This document shows, piece after piece, positions 25,735 to 33,810 of a stretch of 64,000 bases of DNA (positions are counted from its first letter, which is position 1; every line of letters begins with the position of its first letter). The notes under the pieces are model-generated. The model saw nothing but the letters and a program-made list of their open reading frames with translations, was not told the DNA's origin and did no database searches. The DNA comes from Nocardioides sp. Root682 (GTDB lineage: Bacteria; Actinomycetota; Actinomycetes; Propionibacteriales; Nocardioidaceae). The position numbers were made by a program, and so were the translations under genes. The DNA lies in assembly GCF_001427795.1 (NCBI RefSeq), contig NZ_LMHJ01000003.1, positions 6,997 to 70,996 on the forward strand. Direction: 5' to 3'.

Positions 25735-27302
25735 GAACGGCTCCTCATGCTCAGCCGCGCCAGCAGCCAGGTGGACGGGACGGAGAGCAGGATCAACGCC
25801 AGTGCGTACGGCGCCGCGGCACCGTAGGCGATCGAGGAGGCATCGGACCAGAACTCGGTGGCGAGCGTATCGGTGCCGATCGGGGCGAGCAGCAGGGTGG
25901 CCGTGAGCTCGGTCGAGACCGCGAGCGCGACCAGCGCCGCGGCCGCTGCCAGACCGGGTACGACGAGCGGCAGCGTGACACGTCGGGCGACCTCCGGCCC
26001 GGTGCAGCCGAGACTGCGCCCGACCTCCTCGATGCCCGGCGGCACGAGCTCGAAGGTGGCCCGGACGCTGACGACCGCGCGGGGCAGGAAGAGGATCAGG
26101 TAGCCGATCAGCAGCAGGCCGAGGGTCTGGTAGATCGACGGCACCACGCGGATCGACACGGTGACCAGCGCCAGGGCGATCACGATGCCGGGCATTGCGC
26201 TCGCGGTGTAGACGCTGCGCTCGATGGCGGTGGTCAGCAGGCTGCGGTGCCGGACGGCCAACCACACGACGGGGACGGCGGCCGCCGTCGCCAGCGCGCC
26301 GCCGAGGACGGCGAGCATCAACGTCGACCAGAGCGCGCCGCCCAGCTCGCTCATGTCCACGCCGGCCGAGGTGCCGCGCGCGAGCCACCGGGCGAGGCTG
26401 CCCAGCGGGACCCCGAGCGCCCACACGGCCAGCAGGGCCAGCGACCCGACCACCCACGGCTTGTGCCGCCCGAGGCGGATCGGCGTGAACGCCCGGTTGG
26501 CGCCGGACCCGACGCGCGCCCGCGGCCGGCGGCCGCGCAGGAGCAGCTCGATGCCGAGCAGGAGGAGGCAGAAGACGACCAGCACCAGGGCCAGCAGGGT
26601 GGCTTCCGGGCCGTTGAAGACCGTGGCGTACTGCTGGAGGATCGCCGTCGTCAGGGTCGGGTAGTTGAGCAGCTGCAGGGCGCCGTACTCCGCCAGCAGG
26701 TGCAGGCCCACGAGGAGCGAACCACCCAGTACGGCCGGGCTGATCGCCGGAAGGGTGACCCGGAAGAAGACCTGCCACGGACCCTTGCCGAGGGCGGTGG
26801 CCACCTCCTCGACGGCGGGGTCGAGGCGGCGCAGCGCGGCGACGGTGGGCAGGTAGACGAGCGGGAAGTACGACAGCGTCACGACCATGACGGCACCCGG
26901 GAAGGACTGCACGTCGTGGGTCAGCGAGACCCAGCCGTAGCCGTTGACGAACGCCGGGACGGCGAGGGGTGCGCAGAGCAGTCCGTGCCACCACACCCGC
27001 GCCGGTACGTCGGTCCGCTCGACCACCCAGGCGCCGGCCACACCGACCACCACGCTGGTGAAGACGCCCGCCACCAGCAGCCGGGTGGTGTTCCAGAGCA
27101 GCTCGCCGATCCGCGGCCGCCACAGGAAGTTCGCCGCCTCGTCGCGGCCGAGCTCGGCCGTGGTCCACAGGACGTAGCCGAGCGGCACCAGTGTCAGAGC
27201 GGCGATCAGCAGGCCGACGACCAGGAGGGGCAAGGCAGGCGCAGCGACCCCACGCGGCCGTCCGGCAGCAGGGGGTCGACGCAGGGGACTGTCGATCGTC
27301 AG
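25731..27302 (-). CDS. fbpB: Iron(III) ABC transporter permease (duplicated domain), probable CTG start
   Basis: About 523 residues with two copies of the six-helix permease module. EAA-type loops occur in both halves (DPAVEEVATALGKGPWQVFFRVTLP and PPGIEEVGRSLGCTGPEVARRVTLP), as in FbpB/SfuB. No ATG, GTG or TTG exists in frame upstream of the first helix except a TTG at 27233, directly at the helix and without a ribosome site. A CTG at 27302 overlaps the fbpA stop as CTGA, mirroring the GTGA/ATGA overlaps elsewhere, has GAGG 10 bases upstream, and gives a natural soluble N-terminus (TIDSPLRRPP). Confidence 0.85.
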   Translation of the reverse strand: MTIDSPLRRPPAAGRPRGVAAPALPLLVVGLLIAALTLVPLGYVLWTTAELGRDEAANFLWRPRIGELLWNTTRLLVAGVFTSVVVGVAGAWVVERTDVPARVWWHGLLCAPLAVPAFVNGYGWVSLTHDVQSFPGAVMVVTLSYFPLVYLPTVAALRRLDPAVEEVATALGKGPWQVFFRVTLPAISPAVLGGSLLVGLHLLAEYGALQLLNYPTLTTAILQQYATVFNGPEATLLALVLVVFCLLLLGIELLLRGRRPRARVGSGANRAFTPIRLGRHKPWVVGSLALLAVWALGVPLGSLARWLARGTSAGVDMSELGGALWSTLMLAVLGGALATAAAVPVVWLAVRHRSLLTTAIERSVYTASAMPGIVIALALVTVSIRVVPSIYQTLGLLLIGYLILFLPRAVVSVRATFELVPPGIEEVGRSLGCTGPEVARRVTLPLVVPGLAAAAALVALAVSTELTATLLLAPIGTDTLATEFWSDASSIAYGAAAPYALALILLSVPSTWLLARLSMRSRS

Positions 27303-28315
27303 AGGAAACCGACCTCGGTGAGCAGGTCGACGACGGCCTTGGCGTCGAGGTCGGACACGTTGACCACCGGCGGCTGGAGCTCGCTGAACGGCTTGGCCAC
27401 GCCCTCGAGCTGGACGGCCGGGTTGAGCGGGTACTCCAGCGCATAGCTGTCGGCCAGCACCTGCTGGCCCTTCTCGCCCACGAGGAACTCGATGAACTGC
27501 TCGGCCTCGTCCTTCATGTCGCTGGACTTCAGGACGCCCGCCCCGGAGACGCTCACAAAGGCGCCGGGGTCCTGCTTGGCGAAGTAGTACTGCTCGCTGT
27601 GGTCGGAGACGTCGCCGTTCTCCTTGTGGTCCCGCTCCCAGTAGTAGTGGTAGACGATGCCGACCTCGACCTCGCCGGAGTCGACGGCCTCCAGGACGAG
27701 GTTGTTGCCGTCGTAGACCTTGCCGTTCTCCTTGATGCCCTCGAGCCACGCCTTGGTGGCCTTCGCGCCCTCGAGCTCGAGGACGGCGGCCACGATCGCC
27801 TGGAAGTCGGCCCCGGTCGGTGAGAAGGAGATGCGCCCCTTCCACTCGGGCTTCGCGAGGTCGAGGATCGACGCGGGGAGATCGGACACCTGGACCTTGT
27901 CGGTGTTGTAGACCAGCACCGTCGAGCGCGCCACGAAGCCGGTCCACAGGCCGCTGCGTGGGCGGTACTGCGCGGGGATCGGTGCCACCAGGTCGGCGGG
28001 CAGCTTCTCGAACAGGCCGGCCGCCTCCACCTGCGACATGGCGGGGGAGTTCTCGGTGAGGAACACGTCGGCCGGCGACGCGTCGCCCTCCTGCACGAGC
28101 TGGTTGGACAGCTCGAGGTCCTTGCCGTTGCGGAGCTCGACCTCGATGCCGGTCTCCTTGGTGAACGCCGGAGCGAGCTCCTTGAGCAGCGGCTCGTGCT
28201 GGGCGTTGTAGATGACCAGCTTCGGCTCGTCGTCACCGCCGCACGCAGCCAGCATCGGAGCGACGAGGGTGATGGCGGCGAGGCCGAGTCCGGCGCGGAG
28301 CAGGCGGTTCTTCAT
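27299..28315 (-). CDS. fbpA: Iron(III) ABC transporter substrate-binding lipoprotein
   Basis: 338-residue binding protein with a lipobox (LAAC) after a hydrophobic N-terminus. YNAQHEPLLKELAPAFTKETGIEVELRNG is the FbpA family opening. Tyrosine clusters (GIVYHYYWERD and SEQYYFAKQ) are in the region that supplies iron-coordinating tyrosines in FbpA proteins. Its ATG overlaps by 4 bases the stop of the preceding adenylation-carrier-acyltransferase gene, linking iron uptake to that enzyme in one operon. Confidence 0.9.
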   Translation of the reverse strand: MKNRLLRAGLGLAAITLVAPMLAACGGDDEPKLVIYNAQHEPLLKELAPAFTKETGIEVELRNGKDLELSNQLVQEGDASPADVFLTENSPAMSQVEAAGLFEKLPADLVAPIPAQYRPRSGLWTGFVARSTVLVYNTDKVQVSDLPASILDLAKPEWKGRISFSPTGADFQAIVAAVLELEGAKATKAWLEGIKENGKVYDGNNLVLEAVDSGEVEVGIVYHYYWERDHKENGDVSDHSEQYYFAKQDPGAFVSVSGAGVLKSSDMKDEAEQFIEFLVGEKGQQVLADSYALEYPLNPAVQLEGVAKPFSELQPPVVNVSDLDAKAVVDLLTEVGFL

Positions 28316-30921
28316 CGGGATTCCTGTCGATCGGTTCGATGGTGAGCGTAGTGAGGAGGTCTGACCGGCAGCGTGGCGGGAGGCGCCGACGGGCAGCTTG
28401 CTGCCCCGGATCTGCGCCAGAGCCACACTCGGTCACGATGGCCAGCCAGGTGCCAGGTGAGGACGCCGGCAGCGAGGGAGACGAGCAGTCCGCCGAGCGG
28501 CCAGCGGTTCTCGAAGTGGGGGTAGACCTGCCAGTGGGTCAGGTAGATGTAGAGCGATGCGCTCGCCAGCGTCCCGGTCACGCCGACCAGGATCCGCGGC
28601 CACGGCACTGCCGGCACCCACACGAGCAGGAGGACGCCGGCGGCGATCATCAGGTCGCGCGCGTGGTCGCCGGTGAAGTCGTACGTGCCGGCCAGCAGCA
28701 ACGCGGTCACGAGAAGTCGCTGCGGCGCGTTCCGGGCCACCGACGCGGCCCACCCGCCCAGGAAGAGCCACGCGACGAACGTCGAGGAGTGGATCAGGTC
28801 GCCGTCGTACGACGTCGCGGTGGCCCAGAAGCGCGGCACGAGCGCCATCGCGGTGAGGCCGGCGGCGAGCGTGAAGCGGTGCCGGCGCTCGAGCACCATC
28901 ACCCGCGGGATCGCCAGCAGCAGCCCGGCACCGACCGCGAGGAGCACGATGACCTCGACGAACCAGTAGTGCCAGGCCGGCTCCGACCAGGTCCGGGAGC
29001 CGAGGACGTCGTTGAGCAGGAACACGGTGCGCCACGGGTAGTCGCCGGTCACCAGGGACACGGCGCCGATCCACAGGACGGCGGGCACGACGACCCGGCT
29101 GGTTGCCCGGAACACCCGTCGTACCCGGTCGCGGGAGGTCTCGTCGGTGAGGTGGAAGCGGGCGAAGTTGGCGCCGGCGACGGCGAGCAGCACGTGGGCG
29201 CCGCCGTAGAGCAGCCACAGGTTGGTGTGGGTGCCGACGATGAGAACGATGGCGGCCGCGCGCAGCGCGATCGTGGTGTCGAGCCGGGCCCAGCCGCGGC
29301 GACGGGGGTGGTCGGCCTGGTCGAGCCGCGTCGCGAGGTCCTCGACGGAGCGTCGTGGCCAGTCGGCAGGCAGCCGGCCGATCCTGCGCTCGAGATGCAG
29401 CGACAGCTCGACGTAGGACAGCGAATCGCCACCCAGGCTCACGAAGGAGTCGTCCGGCCCGACGGGGCCGCACCCGAGGATCCGCTCGTAGAGCCGCACG
29501 ATCGACGTGGCAGCCGTGCCGTGGTCGACGATCTCGGTCGGCTCGAGGCGGGCGACGGCCTGGTGGTCGACCTTGCCGTTCGCCAGACGGGGCAGGGCAT
29601 CGACCGGTACGACGCGGATCGCGTGGCCGGGCAACCGGGTGTCGGCGGCCGTCGCGGCGCGCACCTCGTCGAGTGCCATCGCGTCGGACCTGCCCGGCAC
29701 GGCCACCACCAGGCCGGAGCCGTCGGCTGCTTCCGCGCACGCCACGTCGTGTCCGCCGAGGCCGAGCAGGGTCTGCACGCGATCCAGGTCGATGCGTTCG
29801 CCGAAGACCTTCGCGAACCGCGAGCGACGTCCCACGATCTCGACGAGGCCGTCGGTGATCCGGGCGAGGTCGCCCGTTCGCAGCTCGTCGCTGCCCCTGC
29901 CGCGACCCAGGTCGGCGGGGGACTCCGCGTAGCCCATCATCACGTTGGGGCCGGAGTAGACGAGCTCGCCGACGTCGGGCTCGGTGCCCTCGACCGGGTC
30001 GAGCCGGAAGCTCCCGCCGGGAACGGCGACACCGACGGCCGACGGATGGTCCAGCGTCAGGTCCGGCGGCAGGTACGCCATCCGGGCGGTCGCCTCGGTC
30101 TGGCCGTACATGACGAAGAGGTCCCAGCCCTCGAGGCGGCCCTGGGTGGCCAGCGCGCTGACGCGTTCCGGCGCCATCCGGCCACCGGCCTGTGTCACCT
30201 GGCGCAGACCGGGCAGCTCGGGCCAGCCGGCAGCGCCGAGCAGGTCGAACGTGTGCGGGACACCCGCGAACGACGTCACTCCGCGCTCGCGAGCATGGGC
30301 CCAGAGCCCGGGGTCGGTGACCGACCGGTCGTCCAGCACCAGCGAGGCACCGACGGCGAGGTGGCTGTGCAGCACCGAGAGGCCGTAGCAGTAGTCGAGC
30401 GGCAGCGTGGTGACCGCGACGTCGTCGCTCCGCAGTCCGAGGTACGACGCGATGGCGGCGGCGTTGGCGTCGAGGTTGGCCTGCGACAGGCGCACGAGCT
30501 TGGGCGACCCGGTCGAGCCCGACGTGCTGAGCAGCAGCCGCAGGTCGGGGTGGAGCGCGGGTGCGGGGGCACCTGTCGGACGCCACTCGCGGTCGTCGTG
30601 CTCGACGGAGGAGGTGTAGGCCCGGGCGAGGCCGTCGTTGTGGGTCAGCAGGGTGGCGTGGCCACCGGTCAGGGAGGCGAGCCAGGCCACGACGAAGTCG
30701 ATGGTGGGGGACGGGCGCAGCCGGACGAGCTGACGGGCCGGGCCGGCGACGGCCTCGAGGTCGGCGCGTGCCGCTTCGACGCGACGAGCCAGCGCGGCAT
30801 GGCTGACGCAGCCGTCAGGAGTGTGCAGCGCGGGACGGTTGCCGTGGCGCGCGAGGTCGACGGCGAACCCGGTCGCGAGGACCGTCCGTTCCACCTGCGC
30901 GCTGCCCGTGCCTTCCCCCAC
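28312..30921 (-). CDS. Adenylation domain-carrier domain-acyltransferase 3 fusion enzyme
   Basis: 869 residues with three modules. Residues 1 to about 455 form an AMP-forming adenylation domain: STSGSTGSPK phosphate loop at 133-142, YGQTE at 272-276, RTGD at 348-351 and NGK with catalytic Lys450. Residues about 465-535 form a carrier domain with the phosphopantetheine serine in LGGDSLS (Ser500). From about 548 on there is a nine-to-ten helix membrane domain with R554 and H565 ten residues apart, the R-X10-H motif of acyltransferase-3 enzymes. It should activate a carboxylic acid, hold it as a thioester and pass it to a membrane or exported acceptor. Its stop overlaps the fbpA start, and an iron-type operator lies directly upstream. 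Acid and acceptor are unknown. The GTG at 30921 may be leaderless. Confidence 0.8.
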   Translation of the reverse strand: MGEGTGSAQVERTVLATGFAVDLARHGNRPALHTPDGCVSHAALARRVEAARADLEAVAGPARQLVRLRPSPTIDFVVAWLASLTGGHATLLTHNDGLARAYTSSVEHDDREWRPTGAPAPALHPDLRLLLSTSGSTGSPKLVRLSQANLDANAAAIASYLGLRSDDVAVTTLPLDYCYGLSVLHSHLAVGASLVLDDRSVTDPGLWAHARERGVTSFAGVPHTFDLLGAAGWPELPGLRQVTQAGGRMAPERVSALATQGRLEGWDLFVMYGQTEATARMAYLPPDLTLDHPSAVGVAVPGGSFRLDPVEGTEPDVGELVYSGPNVMMGYAESPADLGRGRGSDELRTGDLARITDGLVEIVGRRSRFAKVFGERIDLDRVQTLLGLGGHDVACAEAADGSGLVVAVPGRSDAMALDEVRAATAADTRLPGHAIRVVPVDALPRLANGKVDHQAVARLEPTEIVDHGTAATSIVRLYERILGCGPVGPDDSFVSLGGDSLSYVELSLHLERRIGRLPADWPRRSVEDLATRLDQADHPRRRGWARLDTTIALRAAAIVLIVGTHTNLWLLYGGAHVLLAVAGANFARFHLTDETSRDRVRRVFRATSRVVVPAVLWIGAVSLVTGDYPWRTVFLLNDVLGSRTWSEPAWHYWFVEVIVLLAVGAGLLLAIPRVMVLERRHRFTLAAGLTAMALVPRFWATATSYDGDLIHSSTFVAWLFLGGWAASVARNAPQRLLVTALLLAGTYDFTGDHARDLMIAAGVLLLVWVPAVPWPRILVGVTGTLASASLYIYLTHWQVYPHFENRWPLGGLLVSLAAGVLTWHLAGHRDRVWLWRRSGAASCPSAPPATLPVRPPHYAHHRTDRQESR

Positions 30922-30927
30922 TCATTC

Positions 30928-30950
30928 AGGGTAAAGCAAGGCTCGCCTCA
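30928..30950 (-). promoter_or_regulatory. DtxR/IdeR-like iron box with overlapping -10
   Basis: Read on the minus strand, 30950 to 30932 is TGAGGCGAGCCTTGCTTTA. It matches the iron-box pattern TnAGGnnAGnCTnnCCTnA at all fixed bases but one. It overlaps TACCCT (30933 to 30928), a -10 placed so that transcription would start at or next to the GTG at 30921. Confidence 0.6.
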
Positions 30951-30967
30951 GTTGGGTATGCCTGTCC

Positions 30968-31435
30968 TCACATGGGATTGAGCAGGAAGACCGGGATCAC
31001 CCGGTCGGTCCACTCGGTGTACTTCGCGTAGTTGGGCCACACCGTCAGCATGTGGGCCCAGGCCTTGTCCTTCTCCGCGTCGGTGAGCTCGCGCCAGGTG
31101 CAGGTGTACTGCCGCCGCCGGTAGGCGACCTCCACCGTGTCGGCGGCCCGCAGGTTGTGCGTCCACACGGGCGCCTTGGGAGCGCCGAAGTGGGAACCGG
31201 CGATCAGCCAGCCGCCCCGCCAGGGCACGCAGAGCAGTGGCGTCGACCGCGGGATGCCGGACTTGCGGCCCACCACGGTGAGCATCAGGTTCGGCAGGCC
31301 AGCGATGTCCAGCAGGCTCAGGCGGCCACGGGTCAGCTGCTGGAGGTGGGAATCCGTCCAGGTGACCTGCGGCAGCAGCTTCGGCATCCACGCCTGGGAC
31401 CCGATCTTGATCGCGACTGGAGTGAGGATTCCCAT
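30968..31435 (-). CDS. Deazaflavin (F420)-dependent nitroreductase/quinone reductase, Ddn-like
   Basis: 155 residues of the F420H2-dependent quinone reductase (Ddn) family. NLMLTVVGRKSGIPRSTPLLCVPWRGGWLIAGSHFG is the core binding-site segment, followed by KAPVWTHNLRAADTVEV. Such enzymes reduce quinones and nitro compounds using F420H2, often at the membrane. ATG 31435 is chosen because TAGGCT lies exactly 7 bases upstream and no ribosome site exists, so a leaderless start is likely. It lies convergently close to nothing on its 3' side except the iron operon promoter. Confidence 0.85.
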   Translation of the reverse strand: MGILTPVAIKIGSQAWMPKLLPQVTWTDSHLQQLTRGRLSLLDIAGLPNLMLTVVGRKSGIPRSTPLLCVPWRGGWLIAGSHFGAPKAPVWTHNLRAADTVEVAYRRRQYTCTWRELTDAEKDKAWAHMLTVWPNYAKYTEWTDRVIPVFLLNPM

Positions 31436-31442
31436 GCCGCGC

Positions 31443-31463
31443 AGCCTAGTGGAACGCGTTGCA
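31443..31463 (-). promoter_or_regulatory. Leaderless -10 plus KstR-type dyad
   Basis: TAGGCT (31448 to 31443) is the -10. Two bases upstream, 31450-31463 reads TGGAACGCGTTGCA, fitting TnnAACnnGTTnnA, and would occupy the promoter spacer. Confidence 0.4.
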
Positions 31464-31475
31464 GTGAAATGGGGA

Positions 31476-31507
31476 ACGGGGCGTCCTCCCGATGGAGGAC
31501 GCCCCGT
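31476..31507. terminator. Hairpin terminator of the RDD gene
   Basis: Perfect 14-bp stem (31476-31489 with 31494-31507), core GGGGCGTCCTCC, 4-base loop. It is placed just after the RDD stop on the minus strand. Confidence 0.75.
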
Positions 31508-31523
31508 CACGAGGTGCTTCGGA

Positions 31524-32114
31524 TCAACCGATCTGGAGGACCCGCGTGCCGCCGGCGAACTTGTCGTGCCAGCCCTGGTGGTTGGGCTGGTCGCTGTTCA
31601 GCGTCACGGCGATGAAGATGACTGCGGCCAGCGGAGCGGCCCAGCCGAGGAAGAACCAGCCCAGGATCGGGATGATGCTCAGGATGCCGAGCGCGGAGTA
31701 CGCGTTGCGCTTGGCGGCCTGCTCGACGGTCGGGTTGCTCACGCCGTCCGGCCCGTAGGTGCGCAGCTTCAGGATCATCTTGCCGATGGTCTGGCCGCGG
31801 TTGGACTCGAGCAGGGTGAAGTACGCGAGGTAACCGGCGGCCTGGATGACGGCGAGCAGCGTGTAGAAGATGAACTGCTCACCGAACGAGTAGCTGAACC
31901 CGGTGAGGAAGATGGCACTGAGGATCACGTAGAAGATGCCGTAGACGACACCGAGCAGGACGTGGTCGATCAGGCGCGCCAGGAAGCGGTTCAGCAGCTC
32001 GGCGGGACGCGGGACACCGGCAGGGGCACCGAACTGCGGGGCTCCGCCATATCCGCCACCAGGCGGCGGCGGGGGGTTTCCTCCCGGAGGCGGCGGCGGC
32101 TCGTTGTAGGACAT
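31524..32114 (-). CDS. RDD family membrane protein with Pro/Gly-rich N-terminus
   Basis: 196 residues. Residues 1-35 are a disordered Pro/Gly tract (PPPPPGG repeats), followed by the RDD domain with ELLNRFLARLIDHVLLG (Arg-Asp signature) and RGQTIGKMILKLRTYG, plus four or so helices. The function of RDD proteins is varied and unclear, with some linked to ion exchange. GGAGG lies 4 bases before the ATG at 32114. A perfect hairpin terminator follows. Confidence 0.85.
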   Translation of the reverse strand: MSYNEPPPPPGGNPPPPPGGGYGGAPQFGAPAGVPRPAELLNRFLARLIDHVLLGVVYGIFYVILSAIFLTGFSYSFGEQFIFYTLLAVIQAAGYLAYFTLLESNRGQTIGKMILKLRTYGPDGVSNPTVEQAAKRNAYSALGILSIIPILGWFFLGWAAPLAAVIFIAVTLNSDQPNHQGWHDKFAGGTRVLQIG

Positions 32115-32274
32115 GGGTCCTCCTTGGGTCAGGTGGTGCGCGACAGCACCGGGGAATGTCAGCAATCTAGGGCAAATCAGCGCCTCCGAGCAGGTGCACG
32201 CGCGTTCTTGCCCTGTTGTCGGCCCGTTCAACCCGTCGCCCGACAATCGCCGCCCGGCCGACAACCGTCCTGAC

Positions 32275-32280
32275 TACGGT
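32275..32280 (+). promoter_or_regulatory. -10 element of a leaderless promoter
   Basis: TACGGT is followed by 6 bases and the GTG at 32287; no ribosome site is present. Confidence 0.5.
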
Positions 32281-32286
32281 CCGATC

Positions 32287-33810
32287 GTGATCACGCGTGG
32301 GCTCCTGGGCGGAGTGCTGGTGCTGCTCGGTGGCCTCGTCACCGCGACGCTTCCCCCGAGCACGCCCGTCCTCGACGTCGGGCCGCTCGACCTGCTGCGC
32401 GGGCTGGAAGTGGGCCGGATGGCCGGTCTGGTGGTGGTCCTCGCCGGACTCGGGATCCTCGCCCATGCCTGGTTGCGCTTGTGCCGCACGGTCGCCGTCG
32501 GGGACAGGGAGACGATGGACCCCGCCGAAGGGGTGGCTCTCGTCCGGTTCGCGACGGCCGCCTGGTGCGCCCCGTTGGTGCTGGCGCCGCCGCTGTTCTC
32601 GCGCGACGGCTGGTCGTACGCCGCCCAGGGCATGCTCGCGCGGGTCGGACTGTCGCCGTACGACTGGGGACCGGGTGCGCTCGCGCCGGCCGAATTCATC
32701 CCCTGGCCGTGGATCACCGGGCCGCCGATCGTGCAGGCGGTCGACCCGCTCTGGTGGGACACGGCGACGCCGTACGGGCCGGTGCCCGTCTTCCTCGGCG
32801 CCATCGCTGCCGGCACCACGGGCAACCCCTGGATGCTGGTGATCGCGCATCGCTGCATCGCACTCGTCGGACTGGCCCTGCTGGCCTGGGCGGTGCCCCG
32901 CCTCGCCGGCTGGACCGGGGCGAACCCGGCGATCGCCTCAGCGCTGGTGCTGGTGTCGCCGTTGATGATGGCCAACGGGGTCGCCGGCCTGCACAACGAC
33001 CTGCTCATGGTGGGTCTGATGGCCACGGCGCTGGTCGTCGCGGTCGAACGCGGTTGGGTCTGGGGAGCGATGCTGGCCGGGGTCGCTGCCGGAGTGAAGG
33101 TGCCGGGCGGCCTGGTGGCCGTCGGCATCGTGATCGTCTCGCTCCCGGCCGGAGCCGCCCTGCTGCCCCGGGTACGACGCCTCGGGGCCGTGGCGGCGGT
33201 GTCCGTCGGAACGCTCGTGGGACTGGGCGTGGTCACCGGCCTCGGTGCGGGCTGGTTGCGCGCCCTGACCGTCCCCGGCGAGGTCAACACCCCCCTCTCG
33301 GCGACCACCCTGGTGGGTGGCGTCCTGGACTGGGGTGCGCTCCATCTGGGTCTGGGCACGGACCCGGCGATGTTCCGCGACCTGGTCCGGGCCCTGGGCC
33401 TGCTGGTCGCGCTCGGTGTGGGTGCGTGGGTGGTGCTGCGCGGGCCGACCGGCTCGCGTCCCGCCGCTCTCGGCGCCGTGGCGCTCACGACCGCGGCCTT
33501 CGTGCTGCTGTCGCCGGTCGTGCACCTCTGGTACTTCCTGATGCTTCCGCCGTTCCTCGCGACACAGCGGCTGCCCCGCCACGCCACAGGCGCCCTGGTT
33601 GCGGTGTCGCTGCTGCTCGGCCTGGTCGCACCGCTCGACTCGTCGCTGCACGGCGCCTACTACGCGATCGTGATCGGCGCGATGACCGTCGCGCTGCTGA
33701 TGCCCGTGCTGCTGTTCACCCGGGTCGCCCGCGAGCGGCTGGCCCGGATCGTGGCGCCGTTGGCGCCGAGCGGCAGCCCGACAGATCAGCCCGCGGCCAG
33801 CGCGGGGTAG
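32287..33810 (+). CDS. Polyprenol-phosphomannose-dependent mannosyltransferase-like membrane protein (MptB-like)
   Basis: 507 residues with eleven or more helices. SRDGWSYAAQGMLARVGLSPYDWGPG, followed by WWDTATPYGPVPVFLGA, is the pattern of the GT-C MptB/MptA alpha-1,6-mannosyltransferases that extend lipoglycans using polyprenyl-phosphate mannose. The GLHNDLLMVGLMATAL segment carries a further family motif. The substrate in a non-mycolic organism is uncertain. The GTG start with TACGGT 6 bases upstream suggests a leaderless message. Its last 25 bases overlap the convergent ene-reductase. Confidence 0.7.
   Translation: MITRGLLGGVLVLLGGLVTATLPPSTPVLDVGPLDLLRGLEVGRMAGLVVVLAGLGILAHAWLRLCRTVAVGDRETMDPAEGVALVRFATAAWCAPLVLAPPLFSRDGWSYAAQGMLARVGLSPYDWGPGALAPAEFIPWPWITGPPIVQAVDPLWWDTATPYGPVPVFLGAIAAGTTGNPWMLVIAHRCIALVGLALLAWAVPRLAGWTGANPAIASALVLVSPLMMANGVAGLHNDLLMVGLMATALVVAVERGWVWGAMLAGVAAGVKVPGGLVAVGIVIVSLPAGAALLPRVRRLGAVAAVSVGTLVGLGVVTGLGAGWLRALTVPGEVNTPLSATTLVGGVLDWGALHLGLGTDPAMFRDLVRALGLLVALGVGAWVVLRGPTGSRPAALGAVALTTAAFVLLSPVVHLWYFLMLPPFLATQRLPRHATGALVAVSLLLGLVAPLDSSLHGAYYAIVIGAMTVALLMPVLLFTRVARERLARIVAPLAPSGSPTDQPAASAG

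Noticed and set aside
28339..30981. 880-codon plus-strand frame opposite the adenylation-carrier-acyltransferase gene
   Set aside because: Shadow; the minus strand shows catalytic motifs and operon overlaps.
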